From Firmicutes bacterium UBA4845 (lineage in GTDB: Bacteria; Bacillota; Clostridia; Tissierellales; Sedimentibacteraceae), in NCBI GenBank assembly GCA_002399975.1, contig DHER01000075.1, forward strand, positions 1 to 64,000: a stretch of DNA of 64,000 bases, read 5' to 3'. The notes beneath the pieces are model-generated. The model saw only the letters and a program-made list of their open reading frames with translations. It had not been told where the DNA came from and did no database searches. A program made the position numbers and the translations under genes. Positions 1 through 9,835 of the stretch are shown here, in pieces (within the stretch, counting starts at the first letter, position 1; each line of letters starts with the position of its first letter).

Positions 1-32
1 GTTCTAAACATATTATACGAGGGAGGAATAAT

Positions 33-1250
33 ATGAATACTTTAATTAGCGCAGATAACACATGGGTTCTTTGGGCCTTGATTATCAGTTCTGCAGCCAT
101 TAGCATTGTTCTTGAACAAAAATACAGTTGGGTTGCAAAGGTTTCCGGTGCAATAATAGCACTGCTTTTCGGTTTAGGTATGTCAAATTTAAGAATAATA
201 CCAACCGAGGCTCCCGTCTATGACGCCGTATGGGGATACGTGGTTCCGCTGGCCATACCAATGCTTCTTTTTAAGGCGGATATCAGAAAAATCTGGAGGG
301 AAAGTGGAAGGATGCTCAAAGCTTTCGTATTTGCAGCAATTGGTACAAGCGTAGGAGCATTTGTGGCAACATTCTTATTGAAAGGAGCCATTCCTGAGCT
401 GGGAAAAATAGGCGGCACAATGACTGCAAGCTATATCGGCGGAGGAGTAAATTTTGTTGCTATGACAGCTGTATTTAAACCTTCGGAGTATCTTGTAAAT
501 TCTACGATAGTAGCAGATAATCTGGTTATGGGAGCATTCTTTTTTGTTTACATGTATATACCGGCTTCTAAATTTTTCAGAAAACGCTTTAAACTGTCAT
601 ATCCCAATTTGGACAACAATGTTGTAATCAATGACGAAGCAGAAAACAAGGCCGGTGCATACTGGTCAAGAAAGGAAATGTCTCTTAAGGATATAGCTCT
701 TACAGTTGCAATTGCTTTTGGCATTGCATGTGTAAGCAGTGTAATAGGCGGCTTCATGGGCGGAGTGGTTCCCGAAGGTAATTTTTTCTTTGAAATGATA
801 AAAATAATCTTAAGCAACCAGTACTTCCTTATAACAATCATAACTGTATCACTAGTGGCATTATTTCCTAATTTCTTTGATAATCTGGCAGGAGGGCAGG
901 AAATAGGAACATTTTTGATTTATATTTTCTTCGTAGTAATCGGTATACCGGCTTCTGTGATGGAAATAATAGTAAACAGCCCGTTATTGTTTGTATTCTG
1001 TATAATTATAGCGGCAGCCAACCTGTTATCCTGTTTAATAGGTTCTAAGGTAACCAATATTACTCTTGAAGAAGCCATGCTTGCTGCAAATGCCACTGTA
1101 GGCGGTCCTACAACTGCAGCTGCCATGGCAATATCAAAAGGCTGGGAAGAACATATCATACCTTCGCTGTTATGTGGCCTCGCAGGATATGTATTTGGTA
1201 ATTTTATAGCATTATTTGTGGGTAATTCACTCATAAACTTATTTGGATAG
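33..1250 (+). CDS. DUF819 family membrane permease
   Basis: A 405-residue, almost entirely hydrophobic protein with about ten to twelve predicted membrane helices and Gly-rich re-entrant-like stretches (around residues 128-140, GTMTASYIGGGVNF, and 350-362, NATVGGPTTAAA). These repeated Gly/Thr/Ala motifs are typical of the DUF819 (YjcL-like) family. The ATG follows GGGAGG by 6-7 bases. Only 9 bases separate it from the dipeptidase gene downstream, so the two are probably co-transcribed. I infer that it imports a peptide or amino acid for that enzyme; the family's substrate is not established. The promoter lies left of the window. Confidence 0.85.
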   Translation: MNTLISADNTWVLWALIISSAAISIVLEQKYSWVAKVSGAIIALLFGLGMSNLRIIPTEAPVYDAVWGYVVPLAIPMLLFKADIRKIWRESGRMLKAFVFAAIGTSVGAFVATFLLKGAIPELGKIGGTMTASYIGGGVNFVAMTAVFKPSEYLVNSTIVADNLVMGAFFFVYMYIPASKFFRKRFKLSYPNLDNNVVINDEAENKAGAYWSRKEMSLKDIALTVAIAFGIACVSSVIGGFMGGVVPEGNFFFEMIKIILSNQYFLITIITVSLVALFPNFFDNLAGGQEIGTFLIYIFFVVIGIPASVMEIIVNSPLLFVFCIIIAAANLLSCLIGSKVTNITLEEAMLAANATVGGPTTAAAMAISKGWEEHIIPSLLCGLAGYVFGNFIALFVGNSLINLFG

Positions 1251-1259
1251 GGGGAAGAT

Positions 1260-2237
1260 ATGAAAATTTTTGACGGACATTCAGATATTTGGACAGATGT
1301 AACACAACGAACCTTAAAGGGTGAAAATAATATATTAAAAAAATATCACTTAGACAAATTAAGAAAGGGACAGATAGAAGGAAGTATATTTGTTATATGG
1401 ATAGACCCACCGTATACGAAAGACCCATATGCCAGATCAATGCAATTTGTAGATTCAATAAAAAAGGAACTGGAATATTGCAAAGATTCGGTATTGATAG
1501 TCAGGTCATATGAGAACATTGAAAAAGCATTGGCGGAAAATAAGTTTTATATTCTGATTGGTTTAGAAGGTTTAAGCAGCATAGGTGAAAATTTAGATTT
1601 AATTGACTTTTTCTATGATTTTGGAGCAAGACATGCAAGCCTTACCTGGAATGAAGAAAACGCACTTGCCACCGGAACACGTGGTAATGCCGACAGAGGC
1701 CTGACAGAGCTTGGAAAAAAGGCTGTTAAGAAAATAAACCAGAAGAATATGCTTATGGATGTATCTCACTTAAATGATAAGTCATTCTGGGATGTAGTAA
1801 ATGTGACAGATAAACCTATAATTGCTTCTCATTCCAATTGCAGAGCATTATGTGATGTTTCCAGAAACCTGACTGATGACCAGCTCAGTAAAATTGCCGA
1901 AACCGGCGGTTTGGTTGGTATAAATTCATTTAATGAATTTGTTCATAAAGATAAGAAAAAACAGACGGTTGAAATGCTTGCAAAGCACGTCGTCCACATG
2001 GCAGAGGTCATGGGAACTGACCATATAGGAATCGGTATGGATTATTGTGATTTTTTGGATGACAGCGCAATGAGCAGCTTCAGCTCTCAAGAAACATCAT
2101 ATACACTTAGACTGGAGGATGCGTCAAAAACGTACAACGTCATTACCGAATTAAAAAAGATCGGTTTTTCCAAGGATGAAATTGAAAAGATTGCATATAA
2201 AAATTTTCACAGGATAATAAAGGAAATAATAAAGTAA
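1260..2237 (+). CDS. Membrane dipeptidase-type metallopeptidase (M19, renal dipeptidase family)
   Basis: This 325-residue cytoplasmic enzyme of the amidohydrolase fold hydrolyses dipeptides using two zinc ions. Visible family signatures are the N-terminal H-S-D (His7, Asp9), the bridging-Glu segment IGLEGLSS near residue 103, the HASLTWNEEN block, the SHSNCRAL block with a metal His near 190, and IGIGMDYCDF with its Asp near 260. There is no signal peptide, so despite the family name it should act inside the cell. Length is slightly short for the family (320-400). It sits 9 bases after the DUF819 permease, which suggests uptake followed by hydrolysis of a dipeptide. Confidence 0.9.
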   Translation: MKIFDGHSDIWTDVTQRTLKGENNILKKYHLDKLRKGQIEGSIFVIWIDPPYTKDPYARSMQFVDSIKKELEYCKDSVLIVRSYENIEKALAENKFYILIGLEGLSSIGENLDLIDFFYDFGARHASLTWNEENALATGTRGNADRGLTELGKKAVKKINQKNMLMDVSHLNDKSFWDVVNVTDKPIIASHSNCRALCDVSRNLTDDQLSKIAETGGLVGINSFNEFVHKDKKKQTVEMLAKHVVHMAEVMGTDHIGIGMDYCDFLDDSAMSSFSSQETSYTLRLEDASKTYNVITELKKIGFSKDEIEKIAYKNFHRIIKEIIK

Positions 2238-2252
2238 TAAACAGGCAAGCTT

Positions 2253-2304
2253 AAAATACGTACGGAAGACATCTGACTGACAGACTGTCTTCCATACGTA
2301 TTTT
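2253..2304. terminator. Bidirectional intrinsic terminator
   Basis: A 19-base stem (AAAATACGTACGGAAGACA with its partner TGTCTTCCATACGTATTTT, one C-A mismatch) closes a loop of about 14 bases. The outer A/T runs give a U-tract in either direction. It ends the permease-dipeptidase operon and can also stop transcripts from the small minus-strand gene that follows. Confidence 0.85.
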
Positions 2305-2346
2305 AATTATTACTCAGTGGTAAATGTAAAGCATATATCTCTTGTT

Positions 2347-2568
2347 TCATAATATAAGCCGTATGCACTTAATCACTGCTGCAATTATTCCAATTATAAT
2401 CAGTGGAATAAGCAAAAATCCTATACTTAAAGGTATCAACAAAATTATAACGAACACTCCTGCAATTGCTCCAATAATCGTAAACACCACTTTCAGAAGC
2501 ACGGCTCCTATTTTTATGGCAGCAACTATAAAAACAAAAAATATGGCTAATCCAAATAATATTTCCAT
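2347..2568 (-). CDS. Small two-to-three-helix membrane protein
   Basis: A 73-residue hydrophobic protein that I do not recognise. It is nearly all Ile, Val, Leu, Ala and Gly, with probable helices at about residues 3-22, 24-45 and 48-66 and a short basic C-terminus. The frame is open 14 codons further upstream, but the ATG chosen here has AGGAG seven bases before it and the upstream start has none. It stands alone between two terminator or intergenic regions. The composition resembles PspC- or DUF-type envelope proteins, but no function can be assigned. Confidence 0.6.
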   Translation of the reverse strand: MEILFGLAIFFVFIVAAIKIGAVLLKVVFTIIGAIAGVFVIILLIPLSIGFLLIPLIIIGIIAAVIKCIRLIL

Positions 2569-2715
2569 TATATCTCCTACTTGTTTAAAGTATCTATAAT
2601 TATAATACACACTAAAAGTTCAAAGTTTATTAATATAGAGTTAAAATATAATTAAAATTATGGCAAAATATCTTAATAAATGATATAATTAACTAATAAA
2701 AGTTAGGAGTGCCCA

Positions 2716-3540
2716 ATGATTGATTTACACATTCATTCCAGATTTTCAGACGGAACAGATACTATAGACGATTTGCTGAAAATTGCAAAGAATAAAAATC
2801 TTCCTGATCTTGCGTTGACTGACCATGATACTACACTTGGAGTCAAGGAAATAGTGGAAAAAGGAAGCAAAGAAAACATTAATGCTGTTCCCGGCATTGA
2901 AATTTCATCAGTTTCAAATAATCGTATGATTCACATACTAGGATATAACATAGACATTGAAAACAGTCAGCTTCAAGAATTATTAAATATAATAAACAAT
3001 TACTTTAATGAAACATTTTTTGAACACTACAGTTATCTTTTAAAAAACAACATACTGGATTTTGATATAAACAAAATAATAAAATATGCCTGCTACAAAC
3101 AATCAATAGCTTTGTCCGATATTTTAAAGGCTATGATTGCAGAAGGTGCACCTTACACTCTTAAAGACTGGCCGGAATTTTTAAATACCAAAATAAAGCT
3201 CTACCATGGACATTTTATTGAAAATTTTCCTGTACATTCTTCAGAAGCCGTTGAAGTTATAAAGCAGGCAGGAGGAATTCCTGTCTTTGCTCATCCGGCC
3301 AAAATCGGCTATGCTGATTTAGAAGAAACCAAAATTCTACTTCCCCACGGTTTGAGAGGAATTGAAGTTTATTATCCGTACCATGATAAAAAATTAGTAG
3401 AACGTTATGAACATTTTGCACATAAACATGATTTGATTTGTACGGGAGGAACCGATTGGCACGGTTCCGAATTAACTACATGGAACGCTGAAATAGGAGA
3501 TTTCGGGGTAAATGACATAAAAATACTCTCTACTTCATAA
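2716..3540 (+). CDS. PHP-domain phosphoesterase
   Basis: A 274-residue protein of the PHP superfamily (COG0613 type, related to 3',5'-nucleoside bisphosphate phosphatase/RNase AM). Metal-binding motifs are all present in order: HIHSRFSDGTDT at the N-terminus, LTDHDT near residue 36, VPGIEISS near 57, FAHPAKIG near 194 and GGTDWHG near 241. These supply the His/Asp/Glu ligands of a trinuclear metal site. The start has TTAGGAG upstream. The exact substrate, nucleotide or small phosphoester, cannot be read from sequence. Its last 11 bases overlap the convergent aminopeptidase gene. Confidence 0.85.
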   Translation: MIDLHIHSRFSDGTDTIDDLLKIAKNKNLPDLALTDHDTTLGVKEIVEKGSKENINAVPGIEISSVSNNRMIHILGYNIDIENSQLQELLNIINNYFNETFFEHYSYLLKNNILDFDINKIIKYACYKQSIALSDILKAMIAEGAPYTLKDWPEFLNTKIKLYHGHFIENFPVHSSEAVEVIKQAGGIPVFAHPAKIGYADLEETKILLPHGLRGIEVYYPYHDKKLVERYEHFAHKHDLICTGGTDWHGSELTTWNAEIGDFGVNDIKILSTS

Positions 3541-4768
3541 AATTTTCAATATCTTTAACAGTTTTGATAATATCACTAGAAAGATTAATTATTCCGTTTT
3601 TTTTGACCAATACATCATCTTCTATTCTTATGCCTATACCTTCTTCTTTAATGTACAGTCCCGGCTCAATAGTATACACGTTATTTTCCTGCATTGTCTT
3701 GTCTCTTCTTCTTAAATCATGAACATCCAAGCCCAGCGGGTGTCCTATGCTGTGATAATAATATTTTTCAACATCCCTGTTGTCTTTTATAATATTTAAT
3801 GATTTCAGTCCTTTGGCAAAATGAGCCTTGACAGCGTCATTTACATCCACTTCAAACGCTCCCGGGTGCATTGCATCAACTGCCACATCCTGAGCTTCTA
3901 ATACAATGTTGTAAACATCTTTCTGCCTTTGTGAAAATTTTCCGCTTGCAGGATATGTCCTTGTAATATCTGAAGCATAATTGTTGGATAAAGCTCCTAA
4001 ATCAAGGAGTATCATACTGCCATCCTCTATTTTTTGTTTAAGATCTACATAATGGAGTATCACCGCATTCTCCCCTGAAGCACCAATAGTTTTAAAACTT
4101 GGTCTGGAGCCTTTCAACATTAATTGATACTCAAAATCAGCTCTTACCTGATATTCAAATTTTCCGGGGTTTAAATTCTTCATTACAAATTCCAGTGCTT
4201 CTTTAGTATAACCTATTGCCTTCTTGATTTCTTCAACTTCTTCTTCCGATTTGGAACTTCTCAGTTCAGTTATAATATCTAATGAGCTTTTTATGTTTAT
4301 TGCAGGATATTGGTTTCTAAGCCAATGCGCAAGACCTCTGTACAGATCGTACGGCTCATTTTTATCTGTTATATATGAGAAAATATAGACATTATCCGGC
4401 CTGTCTGAAGATGAAAGCCTGCTTGCAAACTGCTCTGCAAACTCATTTTTATTTTTAATAGATTTAATTCCTGAAACCTCCATGGCTTTTTCCTCTTTCA
4501 TTAAAATACCGAACCATTTTTCAAAATATTCGTCTACAGGCGGAATATACAAAGTTTCAGAAACTTCTCCTCCTATTTTGTTGATTAATAAAACCATATC
4601 TTCCTCATCTATACCGGTAAGATAGAAAAAGTTCCTGTCTACGGAAAATTCATATGACTGATCTGCACTTTCTCTCGGCGCTATGCCTGAAAAAAACACT
4701 GCAGTAGAATAATCCTCCATTTTTTTTGCAAACTTAGCTCTGTTGTTAATAAAAAAATTCTTATTCAT
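3530..4768 (-). CDS. pepP: Xaa-Pro aminopeptidase (M24B)
   Basis: A 412-residue pita-bread metallopeptidase that removes an N-terminal residue preceding proline. An N-terminal creatinase-like domain (to about 165) precedes the catalytic domain. The five metal ligands can be placed in LLDLGALSNNYASDITRTY (two Asp), HSIGHPLGLDVHD (His), TIEPGLY (Glu) and GIRIEDDVLV (Glu). The start is the ATG eight bases after GGAGG; a TTG five codons upstream overlaps that site and is unlikely. It converges on the PHP gene with an 11-base overlap. It fits the peptide-degrading character of the window. Confidence 0.92.
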   Translation of the reverse strand: MNKNFFINNRAKFAKKMEDYSTAVFFSGIAPRESADQSYEFSVDRNFFYLTGIDEEDMVLLINKIGGEVSETLYIPPVDEYFEKWFGILMKEEKAMEVSGIKSIKNKNEFAEQFASRLSSSDRPDNVYIFSYITDKNEPYDLYRGLAHWLRNQYPAINIKSSLDIITELRSSKSEEEVEEIKKAIGYTKEALEFVMKNLNPGKFEYQVRADFEYQLMLKGSRPSFKTIGASGENAVILHYVDLKQKIEDGSMILLDLGALSNNYASDITRTYPASGKFSQRQKDVYNIVLEAQDVAVDAMHPGAFEVDVNDAVKAHFAKGLKSLNIIKDNRDVEKYYYHSIGHPLGLDVHDLRRRDKTMQENNVYTIEPGLYIKEEGIGIRIEDDVLVKKNGIINLSSDIIKTVKDIENFMK

Positions 4769-4960
4769 TAGCCGATCCTCCAATACTTAATTAAGTTAAT
4801 TATATACTCCAAAATTAAAACACGCAATAATAAGATACTTATTTCATAAACGTTAAACTAAGAAGTATAAAATAATTATTTCGCAAATTTTATTGATTTA
4901 TATCCTGTAATAGTATATTATTTACATACGTCAGTAGAATAATTATAGTAGGAGGTAATT

Positions 4961-6253
4961 ATGAAGAAAACAATCTTCACCCTAAGCTTGGCGTTAATAT
5001 TGATATTTACATCGGTACCTGCATTTGCTCAAGGCACAGATGAAATTACTGTTTCTATGGACTCAGTTAAAATTGAATTTACCGATGATTCAGGATTCCC
5101 ATTTGTAGATGAAAACTCAAAGACACTTGTACCTTTCAAAAAAGTCCTTGAAAATTATGGTGCAACTGTTGAATGGAACAATGACAGCCGTATTGCTACA
5201 GCCGTAAAAGGAGACATAAAGGTAGAAGTTCCCATCGACCAAAATTACATAATTGTAAACGGACAGCAAAAAGCAAATGACACCGCAGCTAAAATCGTAA
5301 ATGGAAGGACATTTTTACCTATAAGGTCTGTCATCGAAGCTTTCGGAGCAGATATAGAATGGGACCAAAATACTAAAAACGTTGTAATTACAACAACACC
5401 TGTGGATGCTAAAAAATTATTTGCAGAAGCAAACGACAAATCATATGAATGGAAAAACTATGACACAAATGTGCTAATGAAAATGTCTATTCCTTTCAAA
5501 GACGATTCCGGCACTGCTCAAACAATAAACATGGATATGAAAATGATGATGACCATATTCATGGAACCATACATGAAAGCTAAAATAAATTCGAGTATTG
5601 TAATGGAGTCAATGGGAGAGGAATTAACTCAGCCCATGGATATGTATTTATCAACAAATGATAAGTCATATACTACTTATATAGGAACAAAAGATAATAA
5701 AACAGGTCTTTATAACTGGGCAAAATCAACCATTGAAGATGAAACGTTTGCTAATTTATTAAAATATAATGATGCTTATATAAAAGAAAATAAAGAATTA
5801 ACAGAAAAGTATACGAAAGATGTTAAATATTTAGGTAAATACAATGACCCTTCAGGAAGAACACTGCTGAAGTTGGAATATACGCTTTCCGGTGATATCT
5901 ACAAGGATATGTTAAGTAAATATTCAGAAGAAATGGCTGAGATATCAGGAGAAGAAGATGCTGAAATGAAAGAAGCATTTGAGGCTCTTGCTTCCGGCAA
6001 TATTGGGGACATAACCTACATAGCGTATATTGATGAAGCAACAGGCGAATTTGCAAAATATGAAATGAATTTAGGCAGTATGATGACATCCATAATGTCA
6101 GGAATGACTGAAATCCCCGCTGAACAACTGGAAACACTAAAACAAATGAAAGTCGAAATGATTATGGATATTTCAAATATAAACCAGGCAAAAGATTTTG
6201 AAATTCCTAAGGAAGCACTGGATGCTCCAGAAGTATCTGAAACAGTTCAGTAA
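4961..6253 (+). CDS. Secreted protein with copper-amine-oxidase N-terminal (stalk) domain
   Basis: A 430-residue exported protein. A clear Sec signal peptide ends in AFAQ near residue 24. Residues about 30-145 form the 'copper amine oxidase N-terminal' module (VPFKKVLENYGATVEWN and LPIRSVIEAFGADIEWDQ are its hallmark repeats), which in clostridia is a surface stalk rather than an enzyme. The remaining part, rich in Met, Lys and Glu, resembles DUF6612/LppX-type lipid- or ligand-binding domains, but I am not certain. It has a good GGAGG site, its own upstream gap of 190 bases and a strong terminator, so it is monocistronic. Confidence 0.8.
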   Translation: MKKTIFTLSLALILIFTSVPAFAQGTDEITVSMDSVKIEFTDDSGFPFVDENSKTLVPFKKVLENYGATVEWNNDSRIATAVKGDIKVEVPIDQNYIIVNGQQKANDTAAKIVNGRTFLPIRSVIEAFGADIEWDQNTKNVVITTTPVDAKKLFAEANDKSYEWKNYDTNVLMKMSIPFKDDSGTAQTINMDMKMMMTIFMEPYMKAKINSSIVMESMGEELTQPMDMYLSTNDKSYTTYIGTKDNKTGLYNWAKSTIEDETFANLLKYNDAYIKENKELTEKYTKDVKYLGKYNDPSGRTLLKLEYTLSGDIYKDMLSKYSEEMAEISGEEDAEMKEAFEALASGNIGDITYIAYIDEATGEFAKYEMNLGSMMTSIMSGMTEIPAEQLETLKQMKVEMIMDISNINQAKDFEIPKEALDAPEVSETVQ

Positions 6254-6300
6254 ATATCAGTAATATAAAATCTAAATAATAAATTCAATAAGGCATGCAG

Positions 6301-6332
6301 GCGGGCCGCTATTAAAGCGGGCCCGCTTTTTC
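6301..6332 (+). terminator. Strong GC-rich intrinsic terminator
   Basis: GCGGGCCGCT and AGCGGGCCCGC pair around a five-base loop with a single bulged C, followed by TTTTT. It closes the stalk-protein gene. Confidence 0.92.
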
Positions 6333-6368
6333 AGCCCAAACCATATTATCATTATATTGGAGATACAA

Positions 6369-7535
6369 ATGAAAAACTTATTAATTTTTACAATGATATT
6401 TTTGCTTTCAGGGTGTATATCAACATCGGATCCCCAGACTGATCCCGGTACCGGAAATAATGGAAATCCGCCTAAAATAGAAGAAACGGTTCAGCCAACT
6501 GAACCAAAAGATACAAGCCTGTTTCATGAATATAAAAGTGATGCGTTAAAAACACTGAACAATATGACACTGGAAGAAAAAGTCGGACAGATGTTTCTTG
6601 TGAGATGCCCCGATGAAGAACAAAGAGATCTTTATCTTTCAATGAAACCCGGAGGATTTATTCTGTTCGGAAAAGATTTTGCCGACAAAACAAAACAGCA
6701 GATTATCGACGACATAAGATATTATCAAGCTAATAATTCTATTCCTATGATAATAGGTGTCGATGAAGAAGGAGGGACTGTGGTCAGAGCAAGCTCAAAT
6801 CCACTTCTAATCGAAGAAAGGTTCAAATCTCCTCAGGAACTTTATATAACAGGAGGCCTTGAAGCCATTAAGCAGGATGCTGAAGAAAAATCTAAGTTTC
6901 TTCTAAACCTTGGCATTAATTTAAATCTTGCTCCTGTTGCGGATGTTTCCATAAACGAAACAGATTTCATACATCAAAGAGCTTTTGGCAAATCTGCCCC
7001 GGAAACTGGAGAGTATGTCAAAACAGTGGTGTCTGCAATGAAGCACAGCGGCATATCCTCTACACTAAAACATTTCCCGGGCTATGGAAGCAATGCCGAC
7101 ACTCATACAGGGTCAGCCTATGACACGCGGCCCTATGAACAGTTTGTAAACAGCGACTTTATACCTTTTAAAGAAGGAATAGATTCAGGCGCAGAAAGCA
7201 TACTCGTCTCTCATAATATAGTTGAAGCTATAGACGGTGAACTGCCGGCATCCCTTTCAAAAAATATTATTGATATTCTAAGAAATGATATGAAATTTAC
7301 CGGAATTGTCATGACCGACGATTTATCAATGGAAGCAATAACAAAGATTCAAACAGACCTTTCTCCCGAAACCACGGCGGTATTGGCAGGAAACGACATG
7401 CTGATAGTAACTGATTTTGAAAGTAGTTTCAAATCACTTCTAAATGCTGTAAAAACCAGCAGTATATCGGAAGAAAGAATTGATGAGTCCGTTTTAAGAA
7501 TATTGCAGTGGAAATATTATATGAAACTTATGTAG
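6369..7535 (+). CDS. nagZ: Glycoside hydrolase family 3 beta-N-acetylhexosaminidase, lipoprotein
   Basis: A 388-residue GH3 enzyme that removes N-acetylglucosamine from murein fragments. The lipobox LSGC near residue 16 marks it as a membrane-anchored lipoprotein. Family motifs are GVDEEGG near 135, LNLAPVADV near 180, the KHFPGYG loop near 235 (substrate and catalytic region of NagZ-type enzymes, with the H-T of DTHTGS following) and VMTDDLSM near 315 with the nucleophile Asp. The ATG was chosen because GGAG precedes it by about six bases; an in-frame TTG lies inside that site. Extracellular murein recycling fits the nearby murein-peptide operon. Confidence 0.88.
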   Translation: MKNLLIFTMIFLLSGCISTSDPQTDPGTGNNGNPPKIEETVQPTEPKDTSLFHEYKSDALKTLNNMTLEEKVGQMFLVRCPDEEQRDLYLSMKPGGFILFGKDFADKTKQQIIDDIRYYQANNSIPMIIGVDEEGGTVVRASSNPLLIEERFKSPQELYITGGLEAIKQDAEEKSKFLLNLGINLNLAPVADVSINETDFIHQRAFGKSAPETGEYVKTVVSAMKHSGISSTLKHFPGYGSNADTHTGSAYDTRPYEQFVNSDFIPFKEGIDSGAESILVSHNIVEAIDGELPASLSKNIIDILRNDMKFTGIVMTDDLSMEAITKIQTDLSPETTAVLAGNDMLIVTDFESSFKSLLNAVKTSSISEERIDESVLRILQWKYYMKLM

Positions 7536-7543
7536 GAATGTAT

Positions 7544-7574
7544 ACAGCAGGTGATGAAAAAACTCACCTGCTGT
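7544..7574. terminator. Hairpin between convergent genes
   Basis: A perfect 11-base stem (ACAGCAGGTGA with TCACCTGCTGT) and a nine-base A-rich loop lie between the convergent hexosaminidase and HD genes. The following T-run is weak on both strands, so termination efficiency is uncertain. Confidence 0.6.
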
Positions 7575-7581
7575 CAGGGAT

Positions 7582-8160
7582 TTAATGCTCATGCAGGTAT
7601 TCATTAAATAAATCACTTAACTTTTTCACAACGTCCATATCTCCTATGTCAGGTTTGCCCATCATATCTGCTCTTATAAGTTCAAGCAGATCATCCAGTC
7701 TCTCTTCTCCCACGTCATTAATAAGCTTCTTAATTCCTTTTTCTTTTACGCTAGAAACCACTTCTTTTATATAGTGAAAGCGGATTAAAATTTTTACCTC
7801 GTTTATAAATTTTTCGTCATATTTCAACCTTTTAAGTATTTTTTCGCTTTCCTTGGCGGATTTTATATGATGGCCATAAAAATGCCCTCTCCCATTTGCA
7901 TCCATAGTAAAACAGCCGGGCTTTGCAATATCGTGCAGAAGAGCTGCCATTCTTAAATGAAGCTCAGGCTTTATGGAATCTAAAACCACCATTGTGTGAT
8001 CCAAAACATCCTTGTCATGATAAGGCGTATGCTGCTCAAAGCCTTTCAATTCAAGCAATTCAGGAATAATATCCTGCATTTTTCCATTTTCGATCAAACT
8101 ATATATACCATCTGAAGGTTTAGGACTCATTAATATTTCATTTAATATATTCTTACACAT
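7582..8160 (-). CDS. HD-domain phosphohydrolase
   Basis: A 192-residue single-domain HD protein. Metal motifs are H-DVLDHT near residue 52 and RMAALLHDIAKP near 72 (the HD pair), with HFYGHH near 93 and a later His in IRFHY near 128. The arrangement is closest to the C-terminal HD domain of bacterial CCA-adding enzymes, but the nucleotidyltransferase head is absent. It is therefore a stand-alone phosphohydrolase of unknown substrate. CGAGGAG precedes the ATG. An intrinsic hairpin lies just beyond its stop. Confidence 0.75.
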   Translation of the reverse strand: MCKNILNEILMSPKPSDGIYSLIENGKMQDIIPELLELKGFEQHTPYHDKDVLDHTMVVLDSIKPELHLRMAALLHDIAKPGCFTMDANGRGHFYGHHIKSAKESEKILKRLKYDEKFINEVKILIRFHYIKEVVSSVKEKGIKKLINDVGEERLDDLLELIRADMMGKPDIGDMDVVKKLSDLFNEYLHEH

Positions 8161-8314
8161 ATTTCTCCTCGTTTGTAAAACTTTTCATTATATACAACTA
8201 CATCTAATAAAGCGATACATCATATTATCAGTTAAATCATATTATATCATTTTATATTATCTTTCAATAAAATCCATTTATAAATTAATTATTTCTATTA
8301 CATCTTTCTTAAAA

Positions 8315-8335
8315 AAAAGAGGCACTGCCTCTTTT
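8315..8335 (-). terminator. Intrinsic terminator after the S41 protease gene
   Basis: AAAAGAGGC pairs with GCCTCTTTT around a three-base loop, and on the minus strand eight T residues follow. It ends the ctpA-like gene. Confidence 0.85.
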
Positions 8336-8369
8336 AGTTTTTACACCTTGAATTTTAAATCCTTACTTT

Positions 8370-9596
8370 CTAATCCTTGTCTTTTAATACTTCAACGGCT
8401 TTTTGAAGCTGACTGTCCGTATCATAAAATTCATATCCGTATCCCGGTGCATCTTCAGGCAATACTATTTCTATATCCGGTTCAATTCCAATTCCATGAA
8501 TATTGATTCCATTTGGAGTAAAGTATTCAGAAACGGTCATCTTAATACCTTCGCCGTCATTTCCAAATCTTTGAACTCTTTGAACTATCCCCTTGCCAAA
8601 TGTTTTTGTCCCTATAAGAGTTGCCCTGCCTGTATCTTTCATTGCTCCAGCCATTATTTCAGAAGCACTAGCACTTCCTTCGTTTATCAACAAAGCAATC
8701 GGAATATCTTCAGCATTAGCATCTGATTTAAAATATTCAACCTCTCCTGATTTGGTTTTAGTATACGTTACTGTACCTTCACCAAGGAACATATCTGATA
8801 TATCAACTGTTGCATCAATAATTCCCCCTGGGTTATATCTTAAATCTATTACCAGTGACTTCATTCCCTGATCCTTAAGGTCCTTATATGCTGCCTTAAA
8901 GTCTTCCGCTGTCTGCATATCAAATGTGGTGATTCTTATATAACCTATTTCGTCCTCGAGCATCGAAGGTTTTACAGTTTTGATTTTTATTTTTTCTCTA
9001 TTTACAATAACATCCGAAACATCATGATTCCCGTCAGCATTTTCTCTTTGAATGGTCAACGTTATACTTGTGCCCGGTTCACCTTTCATGATATTTACAG
9101 CCTGATCCATTTTATCGGCAGTATATTCAGTGCCGTTAATTCTCACTATTTTATCACCCGTTTTCAAGCCGGCCTTTTCGGCAGGTGTATCCTCAATTGG
9201 CGATACTATCAATATTTTATTATCATCACTGGCTGTTACATAGACTCCTATACCTTCATATGTGCCTTCCGTATCTTGCATAAGTGCAGAAAATTCTTCC
9301 TTAGACATAAACTGGGTATAAGGATCACCCAATGCTTTTAAGGTGCCTTCTAATGCACCTTCAAGCATTTTACTTTCATCAGCGTCATAAAGAAAATCCT
9401 GTTTTGCAATTTCCATTACACTTTCCTGTTTTGCGTACTTATCATGCATATTTTTCATTTCTGTATATGCTTCCTTTGATAAAACCACCTTCTGACCTAT
9501 TCCAACAAGAAACACATTTCCTAATGTAAGAGTCAAAAAAGCAGTTACCAAAACAACCGCAACAATAGTAAGAATATATTTTTTCTTAGATACCAT
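8370..9596 (-). CDS. ctpA: C-terminal processing peptidase, S41 family
   Basis: A 408-residue membrane-anchored serine protease. An uncleaved signal anchor occupies residues about 7-30. A PDZ domain follows (about 105-190, with YEGIGVYV and AGLKTGDKIVRING) and then the S41 catalytic domain. The Ser/Lys dyad lies in INEGSASASE near residue 310 and GTKTFGKG near 335. Such enzymes process exported proteins and, in spore formers, can act as CtpB-type signalling proteases. The ATG is about 12 bases from GGGAG, a little long. It is followed by its own terminator. Confidence 0.9.
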   Translation of the reverse strand: MVSKKKYILTIVAVVLVTAFLTLTLGNVFLVGIGQKVVLSKEAYTEMKNMHDKYAKQESVMEIAKQDFLYDADESKMLEGALEGTLKALGDPYTQFMSKEEFSALMQDTEGTYEGIGVYVTASDDNKILIVSPIEDTPAEKAGLKTGDKIVRINGTEYTADKMDQAVNIMKGEPGTSITLTIQRENADGNHDVSDVIVNREKIKIKTVKPSMLEDEIGYIRITTFDMQTAEDFKAAYKDLKDQGMKSLVIDLRYNPGGIIDATVDISDMFLGEGTVTYTKTKSGEVEYFKSDANAEDIPIALLINEGSASASEIMAGAMKDTGRATLIGTKTFGKGIVQRVQRFGNDGEGIKMTVSEYFTPNGINIHGIGIEPDIEIVLPEDAPGYGYEFYDTDSQLQKAVEVLKDKD

Positions 9597-9795
9597 ATAC
9601 TCAACTCACTCCCGACAATTAATGTTAAGCCCAAAATTAAGTGCTTTATTTATTTATATGCCACGCTGTACCATTTTATCCTATCTAAATTAATACAACA
9701 ATAACCACATGAATAATATTATAACATAATTTGCTATAAATAAAAAAGATTTATTGTTTATTTTTATCTGGCAATAAATTTTCTTTTTTTTACTA

Positions 9796-9824
9796 TTGAT
9801 ATTTTTACTTGTTTGTAATATAAT
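9796..9824 (+). promoter_or_regulatory. Sigma-A promoter of tRNA-Arg
   Basis: TTGATA, a 17-base spacer and TATAAT place the transcription start about five bases before the tRNA. Confidence 0.75.
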
Positions 9825-9835
9825 TTATTTGTTTC